A stretch of 64,000 bases of DNA from the NCBI GenBank assembly GCA_963665195.1, contig OY762070.1, forward strand, positions 2,666,001 to 2,730,000, in the 5' to 3' direction. The position numbers and the translations under genes were made by a program. The notes beneath the pieces were generated by a model, which was not told the DNA's origin, made no database searches, and was given only the letters and a program-made list of their open reading frames with translations. Below are positions 15,381 to 26,100 of the stretch, in pieces (within the stretch, counting starts at the first letter, position 1; every line of letters starts with the position of its first letter). The DNA comes from VXYL01 sp963665195. Lineage in GTDB: Bacteria > Pseudomonadota > Gammaproteobacteria > Pseudomonadales > Azotimanducaceae.

Positions 15381-18300
15381 GTGAACGATCTGGTCTTGCC
15401 AGCGGACCGTCCGGGTCCCATCGCCTTCTTCGCCCGGTCGCCGGTGGCAGCCAACATGATGATGCTGCTGTTCCTCGGCGCCGGCACCGTGGCCGCGCTG
15501 CTGCTGCCGGTGCAGAGCGCACCGGACTTCGATCCGCGCCAGATCCAGGTGGCGGTGCCGTATCCGGGCGCCACGCCCGAGGAGGTCGAAGAAGGCATCA
15601 CTCGGCGCGTCGAGGAGCGGGTACGGGACATCGTCGGCGTGTGGCGCGTGCGGTCGGTGGCGCGGCAGGGGATGGGTACGGTGACAGCCGATCTCGATAC
15701 ATTCGCCAACGCCTCCGTCGTGCTGGCCGATGTCCAAAGGGCGGTGGAAAGCCTCGACGACTTCCCGCCGGAGTTCGCCGAGAAGGCTCGGGTGGAGCGG
15801 CCGCCGATGCTGCGCAACGTCGCCACGGTCGCGGTCGCCTCCGCTACCGCTTCCGAATCGGACCTGCGCCGTGCCGCCGAGCTGGTGCGCGAGCGCCTGC
15901 TGGCGAAGCCCTCGGTGTCGCGGGTGGACATTTTCGGGGCGCGCGAGTACGAGATCACCATCGAGGTCAGCGAGGCCGCGCTGCTGCGCAACGACCTGAC
16001 CGTGGCGGAGGTGGCGAGGGCGCTGCGCGCCGCGTCGGTGAACCATACGTCCGGCGAGTTGCGCACCGGCGCGGGCGGCGTGCTGATCCGCACCAGCGCC
16101 AAACGCCAGCAAGCGGCGCAGTTCGCCGACATCGCGGTGCTGACCCGCCCGGACGGCAGCATGCTGCGCCTCGGCGACGTGGCGGAGATCCGCGACGGCT
16201 TCGCCGACGATGAGCTCATCAGCAGAATCGATGGCCGGACGGCCGTGTTCCTGCGGGTGCGGGAGTCCGATGCCGGCGAGCCCCAGGTGGTGGCGGCGGC
16301 GCAGGCTGTCATGGCGGCCGCATCCGAAGTCGAACTTCCCGCCGGGATCGACGTCGTCGCCTGGGAAGACGGCAGCGAACGGGTGCGCATCCGCGTCTTG
16401 CGGATGGTCGCCAATGCGGTGCTCGGCATCACCCTGGTGTTCGCGTTCCTCGTCCTCGTGTTCGATCTGCGCTTCGCGATGTGGATCACCGTCGGCATCC
16501 CGATCGCCTTCATGGGCGGGGTGCTGATGTTCGAGCCGCTTGGGCTCACCATCAACACGACGACGCTGCTGGCGCTGGTGCTGGTCACCGGCCTCGTGGT
16601 GGACGATGCGATCGTGGTCGGCGAGAGCATTGCGGTGCAGCACGAGTCGGGCAACGCCGGCGTCGGCGGCGCCATCGCCGGCGCGCGAGCCGTCGTGGGA
16701 CCCGTGGTCACCGGCGTTGCCACGACCATGGTGGCGTTCGCGATCCTGGCGTTCATGCCCGGTCCGTTGGGTCAGATGATCAGCGCCATTCCCTACGTCG
16801 TCATCGCCGTGCTAGCGGTATCGCTCTTGGAGGCGTTCGTGATCCTGCCGGCGCACTTGGCCTACGGCCGCCCGTGGAGTCGGTCGCCACTCGCCGACGT
16901 GCAGGCGGGCGTGCGGCGGTGGCTCGGGGAGCTGCGCGACAACGTGGTGGTGCGGGCCATCTCCGCCGCCCTGCTGCGGCCCTGGCTGACGCTCGCCGCG
17001 TCGGCGGCTTTCCTCGTCGTCGGCGCGCTGCTGGTGGCGACTTCGCTGGTGCGGTTCGTGCTGTACGACCCGCCGGCGGACGTGGACCGGCTGAGCGTCC
17101 ACCTCGCCTTCCCAGTCGGCACCCCGTTCGAGGCGACGCAAAGGGCCGTCGATCAGGTCGTCGGCGCAGCCCGCGCCACGGACGAGGCCGCCGACGGCGA
17201 CCCGTTCGGCGCCATCGCGGTGATCGTTGGAGGCGACTTCGCAGCCGAGGTCGACTCCTTCAACGTCGGCCATCAGGACAGCGACTACGCCAGCCACTTG
17301 GCTACCGTGGTGGCCGTGCTCAACGACAAGCCGGCGCGGTCGCTCTCGCCGACCGAGCTCATGCACCTGTGGCGGGCCCGCGTGGGCGAGCTGCAGGGTG
17401 CGGAGGCGGTGACCTACAACGCGAGTTCGATGGTGACCGTTCCCGAGGTCGGCGTCGTCCTGACGCACGCCGACGCCGACACGCTCGGCGTCGCCGCCAG
17501 CGACTTCGAGCACGCGCTGGCGGCCCAGGAGGGCGCTTATGGGGTCACCACGTCGCTGGCGCCCGGCAAGCGGCAGTTCGACATCGAGGTGAACAGCCTG
17601 GGCGTGGCGGTCGGTTTGACGGCGGACCAGGTGGCGGAACAGCTGCGCGACCGATTCCACGGCGTCGAAGTGCAGCGCAACCAGCGCGGCCGCGACGAGA
17701 TGAAGGTGGTCGTGCGCTACCCGGGCGAAGAGCGGCTGACGCTGGCGGACATTCTGGACGAGCGGATCCCGATACCCGCCAACAATGCGGCCGCGCAAGG
17801 CGGCGCCCAGGGCGCCAATCCGATGCCGGCCGGAGGCGCTGGCGGTGCGGGCGCTGCTGGCCCGGGGGCAGCCGGGGGCGGCCTGTTCGGCGGCGGTCTG
17901 CCCGGACTCAACGCGCAAGGGGCGAACGCCGGGTTGCCCGCGCCCGGCGTGCCGCTGGCACTCGTGGCCCAGGTCACCGAGACGCGCGGCCTCGCGGCCA
18001 TCGAGCGCCAGGACGGCCTGCGCTCGGCGCTGGTCCAGGCGCGGGTGGATACCGCGCTGCGGACGCCGAATTCGGTCAACGCCGCATTGGAGACCGATGT
18101 GCTGCCGAGCCTGCTGGCTCGGTATCCGGGCCTCGGCTTCGAGCACGCCGGCCAGCTGGAACTTCAGGAACGCACGTTCGGCGTGCTCGGGCTGCTCGCC
18201 GCCGTGGCGGGCCTCGTCATCTACGGGCTGATCGCGATCCAGCTGAAGAGCTACCTGCTGCCGCTGGTGGTGGTGGCGGCGGTGCCGTTCGCCGCCGCCG

Positions 18301-18728
18301 GGGCGGTGGTGGGCCACCTGCTGCTCGGCTACGACATGTCGGCCAACTCGGTATTCGGCATCGTCGCCATCGGCGGCGTCGTGGTCAACGACGTGCTGGT
18401 GCTGTTGGACCGCTACCGCACCATCCGCGCCCAGGCCGGGCAGCGGGCCGATGTCGCCATGGTCGCGGCAGCCACGCGGCATCGGTTCCGCGCCATCCTG
18501 CTGACGACGCTGACAACGCTCGCCGCGCTGGTGCCGACCATCTACACGAGCAGCGCGTTCTCGGCGCCGCTGATCCCGATCATCATCAGCATGGTGGCAG
18601 GCCTGGCGTTCGCCAACGCCGTGCTGCTGTTCTTCGTCCCGGCCCTGTTGACGGTGATCGAAGGCGCCCAGGAGCGATTCGGCAGGACGGGCAACACGCC
18701 CGCCGCCGCGGTGCCCGAGGCGGGGTGA
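15381..18728 (+). CDS. RND (HAE1-type) efflux permease with a Gly/Ala-rich insertion
   Basis: 1115 residues, an inner-membrane proton-driven RND permease. It starts at GTG 15381; the first transmembrane helix is around SPVAANMMMLLFLGAG. TM4 carries the proton-relay pair D408-D409 in GLVVDDAIVVGES, and the C-terminal half repeats the fold (GGVVVNDVLVLLDRYRTIR). Residues about 801-855, in the second porter loop, form a low-complexity insertion dominated by Gly, Ala, Asn and Pro that is absent from its neighbours and explains its extra length. It follows its adaptor by 6 bp. Substrate cannot be read from sequence. No outer-membrane TolC-type gene is in the window. Confidence 0.93.
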   Translation: MNDLVLPADRPGPIAFFARSPVAANMMMLLFLGAGTVAALLLPVQSAPDFDPRQIQVAVPYPGATPEEVEEGITRRVEERVRDIVGVWRVRSVARQGMGTVTADLDTFANASVVLADVQRAVESLDDFPPEFAEKARVERPPMLRNVATVAVASATASESDLRRAAELVRERLLAKPSVSRVDIFGAREYEITIEVSEAALLRNDLTVAEVARALRAASVNHTSGELRTGAGGVLIRTSAKRQQAAQFADIAVLTRPDGSMLRLGDVAEIRDGFADDELISRIDGRTAVFLRVRESDAGEPQVVAAAQAVMAAASEVELPAGIDVVAWEDGSERVRIRVLRMVANAVLGITLVFAFLVLVFDLRFAMWITVGIPIAFMGGVLMFEPLGLTINTTTLLALVLVTGLVVDDAIVVGESIAVQHESGNAGVGGAIAGARAVVGPVVTGVATTMVAFAILAFMPGPLGQMISAIPYVVIAVLAVSLLEAFVILPAHLAYGRPWSRSPLADVQAGVRRWLGELRDNVVVRAISAALLRPWLTLAASAAFLVVGALLVATSLVRFVLYDPPADVDRLSVHLAFPVGTPFEATQRAVDQVVGAARATDEAADGDPFGAIAVIVGGDFAAEVDSFNVGHQDSDYASHLATVVAVLNDKPARSLSPTELMHLWRARVGELQGAEAVTYNASSMVTVPEVGVVLTHADADTLGVAASDFEHALAAQEGAYGVTTSLAPGKRQFDIEVNSLGVAVGLTADQVAEQLRDRFHGVEVQRNQRGRDEMKVVVRYPGEERLTLADILDERIPIPANNAAAQGGAQGANPMPAGGAGGAGAAGPGAAGGGLFGGGLPGLNAQGANAGLPAPGVPLALVAQVTETRGLAAIERQDGLRSALVQARVDTALRTPNSVNAALETDVLPSLLARYPGLGFEHAGQLELQERTFGVLGLLAAVAGLVIYGLIAIQLKSYLLPLVVVAAVPFAAAGAVVGHLLLGYDMSANSVFGIVAIGGVVVNDVLVLLDRYRTIRAQAGQRADVAMVAAATRHRFRAILLTTLTTLAALVPTIYTSSAFSAPLIPIIISMVAGLAFANAVLLFFVPALLTVIEGAQERFGRTGNTPAAAVPEAG

Positions 18729-18756
18729 GTCTTTGCCGAGGATGGGCGCATCCGGC

Positions 18757-18784
18757 TTGCGCGGCGCGGCCAAACTCCTAGAAT
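18757..18784 (+). promoter_or_regulatory. Sigma-70-like promoter before the nitronate monooxygenase operon
   Basis: TTGCGC (18757-18762), a 16-bp spacer and TAGAAT (18779-18784) form a reasonable sigma-70 promoter in the 101-bp gap after the RND gene. A GGAGG Shine-Dalgarno at about 18813-18817 precedes the ATG at 18830. It would drive the run of same-strand genes to 27171. Motif-based only. Confidence 0.5.
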
Positions 18785-18829
18785 GCTGCCGATCCGCGAA
18801 GCAGAGACCAGCCGGAGGAACGCGCCGGG

Positions 18830-19972
18830 ATGAATTCGAGACTCTGCGAGGAACTCGGCATCGAGTTCCCGCTGTTTGCCTTCAGCCACTGCCGGGACGT
18901 GATCGCGGCGGTTTCCAACGCCGGCGGCTTCGGCGTGCTCGGCGCCGCGGGGCACTCGCCGGAGACGCTGGACATCGAACTCTCCTGGATCGACGAGCAT
19001 GTCGGCGGCAAGCCCTACGGCGTCGATCTACTGGTGCCGACCAGCATGGACAGCAAGGAGCAGGCGCTCACCGCCGCCGAGCTCGAAGCCCGCATCCCGG
19101 AAGAGCACAAGCGCTACATCGCCGAGCTGCTGGCGCGGCACGACATCGACACCGCGGACCTCTGGACCGATGCGGCCCGTGACGGGATCGGCGACAACAT
19201 GCGCGAGGTCGGCGCGAGCCTGATTCTGGACGCGGCTTTTGCGCATCCCGTGAAGATGGTGGTGAACGCCCTCGGCGTGCCGCCGCCGTTCATGTTCGAG
19301 CGGGCCCGCGCCCACGGGATCAAGGTCGGGGCGCTGGCCGGCGCCAGGGAGCACGCCATCAAGCACGCCGAGGCGGGCGTCGACGTCATCATCGTCGCCG
19401 GCACCGAGGCCGGCGGGCACTGCGGCGAAGTCTCCACCATGGTGCTGCTGCCGGAGGCCCTCGACGCGCTCGCGCCGTACCAGGAGCAGGGCTTCCACGT
19501 GCTGGCCGCCGGCGGCATCGTCACCGGTCGGCAGATGGCCGCCTGCATGGCGATGGGCGCGGCGGGCGTGTGGACCGGCTCCGTCTGGCTCACCACCGCC
19601 GAAGCCGAGACCCTGCCGGCGGTGAAGGACAAGATGCTGGCCGCCAACTCTCGCCAGACCGTGCGCTCGCGCAGCCGCACCGGCAAGTACACGCGCCAGC
19701 TCAAGTCGGCGTGGACCGATGCCTGGACGGCCGAAGAGGCGCCCGACCCGCTGCCCATGCCGCTGCAAGGCGTGCTCGCCGGCGCTGCGTTCCGCAAGAT
19801 CAACCAGCTGGCGCAGTCGGACCACCGGGGCGCGAAGCAGCTGGCCAACTACTACGTCGGCCAAGGCGTCGGGCTGATGAACGAGACGGCTTCCGCCCGC
19901 ACCGTCGTGTACGAGTTCATGGAGGACTTCGCGAACGCTGCCGAGCGCCTCGCCGAGGCGGTGGAGGCATAG
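18830..19972 (+). CDS. Nitronate monooxygenase (2-nitropropane dioxygenase-like FMN enzyme)
   Basis: 380 residues, a TIM-barrel FMN oxidase that converts alkyl nitronates to carbonyl compounds and nitrite, or a relative with another physiological substrate. Visible family features are the N-terminal ELGIEFPLFAFSHCRDVIAAVSNAGGFGVLG, the active-site region IIVAGTEAGGHCGEVSTMVLLPE with the conserved His, and the FMN phosphate-binding AAGGIVTGRQMAACMAMGAAGVWTGS. A strong GGAGG lies upstream of the ATG. It heads a tight run of genes, the next starting 6 bp later. Related proteins are common next to acyl-CoA dehydrogenases, as here, hinting at a catabolic role; that is inference. Confidence 0.88.
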   Translation: MNSRLCEELGIEFPLFAFSHCRDVIAAVSNAGGFGVLGAAGHSPETLDIELSWIDEHVGGKPYGVDLLVPTSMDSKEQALTAAELEARIPEEHKRYIAELLARHDIDTADLWTDAARDGIGDNMREVGASLILDAAFAHPVKMVVNALGVPPPFMFERARAHGIKVGALAGAREHAIKHAEAGVDVIIVAGTEAGGHCGEVSTMVLLPEALDALAPYQEQGFHVLAAGGIVTGRQMAACMAMGAAGVWTGSVWLTTAEAETLPAVKDKMLAANSRQTVRSRSRTGKYTRQLKSAWTDAWTAEEAPDPLPMPLQGVLAGAAFRKINQLAQSDHRGAKQLANYYVGQGVGLMNETASARTVVYEFMEDFANAAERLAEAVEA

Positions 19973-19978
19973 CCCGGC

Positions 19979-20770
19979 GTGTATCGGCAACTGAAGATCG
20001 TCCATACCTCGGACGTACACCTCGACAGCCGCGGCAACGGCGCCGCGCAGGACGGCTTCCGCAGCAAGGCCGAGCGGGCCTTCGCCGGCGTCGTGGATAC
20101 GGCGCTAGAAGAGGTCGCGGACCTCTTGCTCATCGCTGGGGACCTGTTCGACAACAACCGCGTGGACGACTCCAACATCGAGTTCGTCTACCGGCAGTTC
20201 GAGCGTATCCGCTGCCCGGTGGTGATGCTGCCCGGCAACCACGACGTCCACGACGCCGCGTCCGTGTGGAACCGCTTCGACTTCGACGAGGCCGGCGCCC
20301 ACGTCCACGGCCTGATGCGCCACGACGGCGCCTGCGTCACGCTCGACGGCATCGGCGCCCGCATCTGGGGCAAGGCGATGCTGGAACACGCGCCCGAGAA
20401 CTACCCGCTGGCCGGCACCCCGGACCGCCACGACACGCATTGGAACATCGGCATGGCGCACGGCCAGGTGGTCGACGAGCGCATCGATCAGGGCTCGTCG
20501 CCCATCACGCGCCACGAGATCGCCGCCTCCGGCTTCGACTACTTGGCCCTAGGCCATATCCACGTCTGGGCCGACCACAGCGAAGGCGACACGGTGGCCT
20601 ACTACTGCGGCTCCCCGGTGGCCCACTACGCGGGCTCCGGCGGCGGCCGGGTGGCGGTGGTCACGCTCTGCCCCGACGACGGCGTCGATGTGGCGAGCCG
20701 CCAAGTCAGCGCCTGGGAAGCGCACGAAACATCCGCAACGAGAGGATTTGGCAATGGATTTCCGTTCTGA
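19979..20770 (+). CDS. Calcineurin-like metallophosphoesterase (SbcD/Mre11-like fold)
   Basis: 263 residues from GTG 19979. All five metal-binding motifs of the calcineurin-like fold are present: SDVHLD near residues 10-15, GDLFDN near 53-58, LPGNHD near 83-88, a histidine in GMAHGQ, and LGHIHVW near 180-190. The HTSDVHLDS opening and overall order resemble the nuclease subunit SbcD/Mre11, but it is much shorter than SbcD (about 400) and there is no SbcC partner nearby, so a general phosphoesterase or DNA-repair role is equally possible. Its 3' end overlaps the acyl-CoA dehydrogenase start by 17 nt, suggesting coupling. Confidence 0.85.
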   Translation: MYRQLKIVHTSDVHLDSRGNGAAQDGFRSKAERAFAGVVDTALEEVADLLLIAGDLFDNNRVDDSNIEFVYRQFERIRCPVVMLPGNHDVHDAASVWNRFDFDEAGAHVHGLMRHDGACVTLDGIGARIWGKAMLEHAPENYPLAGTPDRHDTHWNIGMAHGQVVDERIDQGSSPITRHEIAASGFDYLALGHIHVWADHSEGDTVAYYCGSPVAHYAGSGGGRVAVVTLCPDDGVDVASRQVSAWEAHETSATRGFGNGFPF

Positions 20771-21920
20771 GGCGCGAGGCTGGCTGGAAGAGAACTGCCC
20801 GAACAGCCTGCGCCGGGGCCTCGGCGGCTACACCGCCGGCGGGCGCAAAGCGGTGTACGCGAACCCGGACACCAAGCTGTGGCTGGACCGCATGGCCGAG
20901 CGCGGCTGGACCGCGCCGACCTGGCCGACGGAGTACGGCGGCGGCGGCCTCAGCGTCGCCGAGAACACCGTCCTCGGCGAGGAGATGCAGCGCATCAACG
21001 CGCCGGCACCGCTGAGCGGCCACGGGCTGACCATGATCGGCCCGGCGATCCTCGAGTTCGGCACCCCGGAGCAGTGCTTGGAGCACCTGCCGCCCATCAC
21101 CCGCGGCGACATCCGCTGGTGCCAGGGCTACAGCGAGCCGGGGGCTGGCTCCGACCTTGCGAGCCTGCAGATGCGCGCCGTGCTCGACGGCGACGACTAT
21201 GTGGTCAACGGCTCGAAGATCTGGACCTCGGGCGCCGACGGGGCGGACTGGATCTTCTGCCTCGTGCGCACGGACCCGGATGCGCCGAAGCACGAGGGCA
21301 TCTCCTTCCTGGTGCTGGACATGGAGAGCGAAGGCGTCGCCGTCTCGCCCATCGAACTCATCAGCGGCTCCTCCGAGTTCTGCCAGACCTTCTTCGATGA
21401 CGTGCGGGTGCCGAAGCGCAACCTAATCGGCGAGCGGGGCCAAGGCTGGACGGTGGGCAAGCGCCTCTTGCAGTACGAGCGCAGTTCCATCGGCGGGCGC
21501 GGCGGCACGCGGCAGAAGGCGAAGACCATCGACGAATGGGCGAAGGAGTACGCTGGCGAAGACGATGGCCGCATTGCCGACGCGGGCCTGCGCGGCCGCG
21601 TGATCGACCAGCGCATCGGCGACGAGGCCTACCAGCTCACCATCCGGCGTTCCTTCGAGGAGGCCACCAGTTCCAAGGCGCCGAGCTTCCTGTCGTCGAT
21701 GTTCAAGCTCTACGGCACGGAGCAGAACATGCGTCGCAACGACCTCATGATGTCCATCATTGGCAGCCAGGGTCTCGGCTGGGCTGGCGACGGCTTCAGC
21801 GGCGCGGAGCGCGGTTCGACCCGCGGCTGGCTGCGCTCCAAGGCCAATTCCATCGAAGGCGGCAGTTCGGAGATCCAGCGCAACATCATCGCCAAGCGCG
21901 TGCTCGGCCTGCCCGACTGA
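20754..21920 (+). CDS. Acyl-CoA dehydrogenase family protein
   Basis: 388 residues, a cytoplasmic FAD flavoenzyme catalysing alpha,beta-dehydrogenation of acyl-CoA esters. Signatures: WCQGYSEPGAGSDLASLQMRA (substrate/FAD segment near residues 120-140), VNGSKIWTSGADGADW, and the C-terminal SIEGGSSEIQRNIIAKRVLGLPD. The ATG at 20754 follows an AGAGGA ribosome site and gives the typical start MDFRSEARGWLEENCP; an upstream in-frame start at 20688 only reads through the previous gene. It overlaps the metallophosphoesterase gene and is followed 21 bp later by an adaptor gene. Chain-length preference is not predictable. Confidence 0.93.
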   Translation: MDFRSEARGWLEENCPNSLRRGLGGYTAGGRKAVYANPDTKLWLDRMAERGWTAPTWPTEYGGGGLSVAENTVLGEEMQRINAPAPLSGHGLTMIGPAILEFGTPEQCLEHLPPITRGDIRWCQGYSEPGAGSDLASLQMRAVLDGDDYVVNGSKIWTSGADGADWIFCLVRTDPDAPKHEGISFLVLDMESEGVAVSPIELISGSSEFCQTFFDDVRVPKRNLIGERGQGWTVGKRLLQYERSSIGGRGGTRQKAKTIDEWAKEYAGEDDGRIADAGLRGRVIDQRIGDEAYQLTIRRSFEEATSSKAPSFLSSMFKLYGTEQNMRRNDLMMSIIGSQGLGWAGDGFSGAERGSTRGWLRSKANSIEGGSSEIQRNIIAKRVLGLPD

Positions 21921-21941
21921 GGCGGCGGAGCACCACCCGCG

Positions 21942-23150
21942 ATGGCGCTCTTCGGCAAGCGGGCCAAGGACCTGCGTCCGGGCGCGGCGACGGGCGCTGC
22001 CGAGCCGCGCCGCCGCTGGCTCGGCCCGGTGCAGATCATCGTCGTTCTGCTCCTGCTCCTGGCGGCATTTCTCTACGCACGGGCGCCGGGCCAGGATGCC
22101 GGGGAGGTGCCGGAGTTCGCCGATGCCCAGGGCGACCTGCTGCCCATCGTTCGGGTAACGCGGCCGGTACCCGCCGGGACGCAGCTGCGCGTGGATGCCA
22201 CCGGCACCGTGAACGTGCGCAACTACGTCGGGCTGACGCCGCTGGTGGGCGGCCGCGTCGTGTCCATTTCCCCGGCTTTGCGGGCAGGAGGCGCGTTCCA
22301 GGCCAATCAGCAGCTTCTGGTCATCGACCGCAAGGACTACGAGCTGGCGCTGGACCAGGCGCGCGCGGACATCGCGGCGGCGCAGTCGAGCCTCATGCTG
22401 CAGCGCGCCGAGAGCGACGCCGCCCGCGCCAACTACGCGCTCCTGCACCCGAACGAGACTGTCCCGCCGCTGGTCGCCCGCGTGCCGCAGATCGCCCAAG
22501 CGCAGGCGCAGCTCGCCGCGGCGCGGGCGCGGGCGTCGATCGCCGCTTTGGATCTGCAACGCACGGGCTTTTCGCTGCCGTTCGCTGGCCGCGTGGCGGA
22601 ATCGAGCGCCGAAGTGGGCCAGGTACTGGCGCGCGGGCAATCCTTCGGCCGGGCCTACGCGCTGGACGCGGTGGAGGTGTCGGCACCGGTTGCCGCGGAA
22701 GAGTTGGAGCGCATCGCGCCTGCCATAGGTCGCAGCGCCAGCGTTCAGGTCGGTCGGACGAGCTTGTCCGCCAGAGTCGAGCGCGTGTCTGCCGAACTCG
22801 ACGAGCGGACGCGATTCGCCGAGATGTACCTGTCGTTCCAGATCGACGAGAGCCAGGAGGATGCGCTGCCGCCGCCGGGCACCTTCGTCAACATCGTCGT
22901 CGAGGGGCCGGAAGTGGCAAGCACCTACCTGCTGCCGCCCGCCGCGGAGCAGATCGGCCGCAGCGTCTGGGTGGTCGCGGGCGGCGCGCTCGAACAGGTG
23001 GTGCCGAGGACGCTCGCCAACACCGCGGACGGCTGGGTGGTGGCCGCGTTCGACTTCAAAGACGGCGTGGTGCTCGGCGCCGTGCCGGGCGCGGCGCCGG
23101 GGCTGCAAGTGGACGTGGGCAGCGCCGCGGCGGAGCGATTCGGCGGATGA
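21942..23150 (+). CDS. RND efflux periplasmic adaptor subunit (HlyD/MFP family)
   Basis: 402 residues. N-terminal cytoplasmic tail with many Arg/Lys, one membrane anchor (VQIIVVLLLLLAAFLYA, about residues 29-45), then the lipoyl half-motif (VGGRVVSISPALRAGGAFQANQQLLVIDRKDY), an alpha-hairpin at about residues 125-200 and the second half-motif (LQRTGFSLPFAGRVAESSAEVGQVLARG). Its stop codon overlaps the next permease start as ATGA (23147-23150), so the two are translationally coupled and form one pump. It is clearly paralogous to the adaptor at 14268, sharing the RTGxSLPFxGR line. Confidence 0.93.
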   Translation: MALFGKRAKDLRPGAATGAAEPRRRWLGPVQIIVVLLLLLAAFLYARAPGQDAGEVPEFADAQGDLLPIVRVTRPVPAGTQLRVDATGTVNVRNYVGLTPLVGGRVVSISPALRAGGAFQANQQLLVIDRKDYELALDQARADIAAAQSSLMLQRAESDAARANYALLHPNETVPPLVARVPQIAQAQAQLAAARARASIAALDLQRTGFSLPFAGRVAESSAEVGQVLARGQSFGRAYALDAVEVSAPVAAEELERIAPAIGRSASVQVGRTSLSARVERVSAELDERTRFAEMYLSFQIDESQEDALPPPGTFVNIVVEGPEVASTYLLPPAAEQIGRSVWVVAGGALEQVVPRTLANTADGWVVAAFDFKDGVVLGAVPGAAPGLQVDVGSAAAERFGG

Positions 23151-26100
23151 GCGAGACGGCCCACGAGTTCCACACGGTGCCGGGGCCGGCCGGGCACGGC
23201 ATCATCGGCTACTTCGCGAGGAACTCCGTCGCGGCCAACGTCATGATGACGCTGATGCTCGTTGGCGGGCTGCTCGCCGGGCTGCGGCTGCACTCGCAGG
23301 TCTTCCCGACCATCGATCCGCGCCAAGTCTCGGTGAGCGTGCCGTATCCCGGCGCGACGCCGACGGAGGTGGAGGAAGGCATCACCCGGCGCGTCGAGGA
23401 AGCGATCTTCGGCATCGACGGCATTGACCGCGTGCTGTCCACGGCGAGCGAGAACGTGGGCACGGTCACCGCCGAGCTCAAGGACTTCGTGGATGCGATG
23501 CGCGTCCGCGACGACATCGAAGCGGCGGTGGACCGGCTGTCGGACTTCCCGCCCGAGGACGCCGAGCAGCCGGACGTCGTGCGCACGGAGAACGTCAGCG
23601 ACGTGATGTCGCTGGTGGTTTCCACGGAGCTTTCCGAGGCGGAACTCATGCGCGGCGCGGAGCTGCTCGAAGAAGCGCTGCTCGCCCTGCCCACCGTCTC
23701 GCTGGTCTCCATGCTCGGCGCCCGGGACTACGAGATCGCCATCGAAGTGCGCGAAGAAGCGCTGCGCCGCTACGGGCTGACCATCGGCCAGGTCGCAAGC
23801 GCCGTGCGCCGATCATCGCTGAATCTCTCGTCGGGAGAATTGCGCACCGAGGCCGGCGATCTCTTGCTGCGCACCAACGCCAAGCGCATGGAGGGCGACG
23901 AGTTCAAGAACATCGTCCTGCGCGCCCTGCCGGACGGCTCGATCCTGCGCCTCGGCGATGTCGCGACCATCCGCGACGGTTTCGCCGACATCGACCTCAT
24001 CAACGAGTTCAACGGTCGCCAGAGCGTCTTCGTGCGGGTGCAGAAATCCGAAGCCGAGGATGTGCTGGAAATCGCCGACGAGATCAAGGCGATGCTGGTG
24101 GACTTCAAGCCGCCGGACGGCATCGACGTGGCCGTTTGGAGCGACGAGACCGAAGCGCTCGAAGATCGCGTCAACCTGCTCGTGCGCAACGGCGTGCTCG
24201 GCTTCGCGCTGGTTTTCCTGTTCCTGTTCGTGATGCTGGATCTGCGCCTCGCCATCTGGGTGGCCATGGGGGTGCCCATCTCGTTCCTCGGCGCATTCCT
24301 GTTCTTCGAGTTCTTCGGCGTCAACATCAACATGGTGTCGCTGTTCGCGCTCATCATCGTGCTCGGCATCGTCGTCGACGACGCGGTGGTGGTGGGCGAG
24401 AACATCGTCGCGGAGCAGGAGGCGGGCTCGACAGGCGCGGGCGCGGCGATCCGCGGCGCGCTCGGCGTGCGCGGCCCGGTGACCATCGGCGTGTTCACCA
24501 CCATGGCCGCGTTCGCGCCGCTCTTGTTCGTCACCGGGACGTTCGGGCAGATCCTCGGCGTGGTGCCGATCGTGGTGATCACGGTGCTCACCATGTCGCT
24601 GATCGAAGTGTTCTTCATCCTGCCCGCGCACCTTTCCCACGGACGCCCGTGGAGCGGCTGGCCACTCAACGTCTTCCAGGCCAAGGTGAGCGCAGGGGTC
24701 AAGCGGTTCCGCGACGACGTGCTGGTGCCCGCCATGACGGTTGCCGTGCAGCGCCGCTATCGAACCTTGCTCGGCGGCCTTGCGCTGCTCGTCGTCGCCG
24801 GCTGGCTGCTGGCTGCCGGCGAAGTGCGCTTCATCTTCTTCCCGTCGCTCGAGTCCGACCGAATGCGCGCCGATCTGGAGTTCCCCGTCGGCACGCCGTT
24901 CGAGACCACTCGCGCGGCCGCGGAGAAGCTCGTCGCCGCGGCGTACGCCACCAACGAGGAAGTGGGCGGCACGTCCTTCCGCTCCGTCAGCGTCACCATC
25001 GGCGGCAGCATCGGCCGCGGCGGCGGTCCCGGCGGCGGCGCATCGCTGAATGCGGCCAGCAACGTTGCCTCGATCCAAGTGCAGCTCAACAACGAGCCGC
25101 TGCGCACGCTGTCCGCCGCCGAGCTCGAACGCAAGTGGCGTCAGAACGCAGGCGAGTTCCCCGGCGTCGAGCGGCTCTCCTATACCGCCGAGTTCTTCGG
25201 CCCCGGCGCGGGAGTGGAATACGAACTCGCGCATCAGGACGGCGAGCTGCTGAACGCTGCCGTCGAGGAGTTGAAGCGGCGCTATCGCGGCATCCCATCG
25301 CTCTACGAAATCCAGGACTCGATGAGCCTCGGCAAGCGCCAGTACGACATCGAGCTTACGGAAGCCGGCGAAGCCGCGGGCCTCACCCCCGCCGATGTCG
25401 CCCGGCAACTGCGCAACAGCTTTTTCGGCGACGAAGTGCAGCGCATCCAGCGCGGGCGCCGCGAACTCAAGGTAATGGTGCGCTACCCGGACGAGCAGCG
25501 GCGCAGTTCCGAGGATTTCTTCAGCACGCGGATCCGTCTTGCCGACGGCGCGGAGGCGCCCCTCTCGGCGGTGGCCAAGGTCACCGAATCGCGCAGCTTC
25601 TCATCCATCGACCGCATCGACGGGCTGCGCATCGTCACCGTCTCGGCGGAAGTCGATACACAGATCGCAACACCGGGCGAGGCGGATGCGGTGGTGCGCG
25701 ACGTGGTGCTGCCCACGCTCCGGGAGAGCTATCCGGGATTGCAGGCGAACCAGGCCGGCTTCGGCCGCGAGCAGTCCGAAGACCTGGCCCAGCTCGCCAG
25801 TCTGGCAGGTGCGGCAATGCTCATCATCTTCGTGCTCATCGCGGCGCAGACGCGCAGCTACACCCAGCCGTTCATCGTTCTCTCCGGCGTCCCGTTCGGC
25901 GCGGCCGGGGCGGTGATCGGCCATTTCCTGCTCGACTACACGCTGTCCTTCATCTCCATTTTCGGCATGGTGGCGCTAGCCGGCGTCGTGGTGAACGACT
26001 CGCTGGTGATGATGGACCGCTACAACAAGATTCGCGCCGAGACGGACCTCTCCGTGCCGGACGCCATCGTCGCCGCGGCGCGGCATCGTTTCCGAGCCAT

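Noticed and set aside
16481..18781. 766-codon open frame within the second RND permease
   Set aside because: Alternative frame of a high-GC gene; arginine-dominated translation, no motifs, same strand as the real gene.
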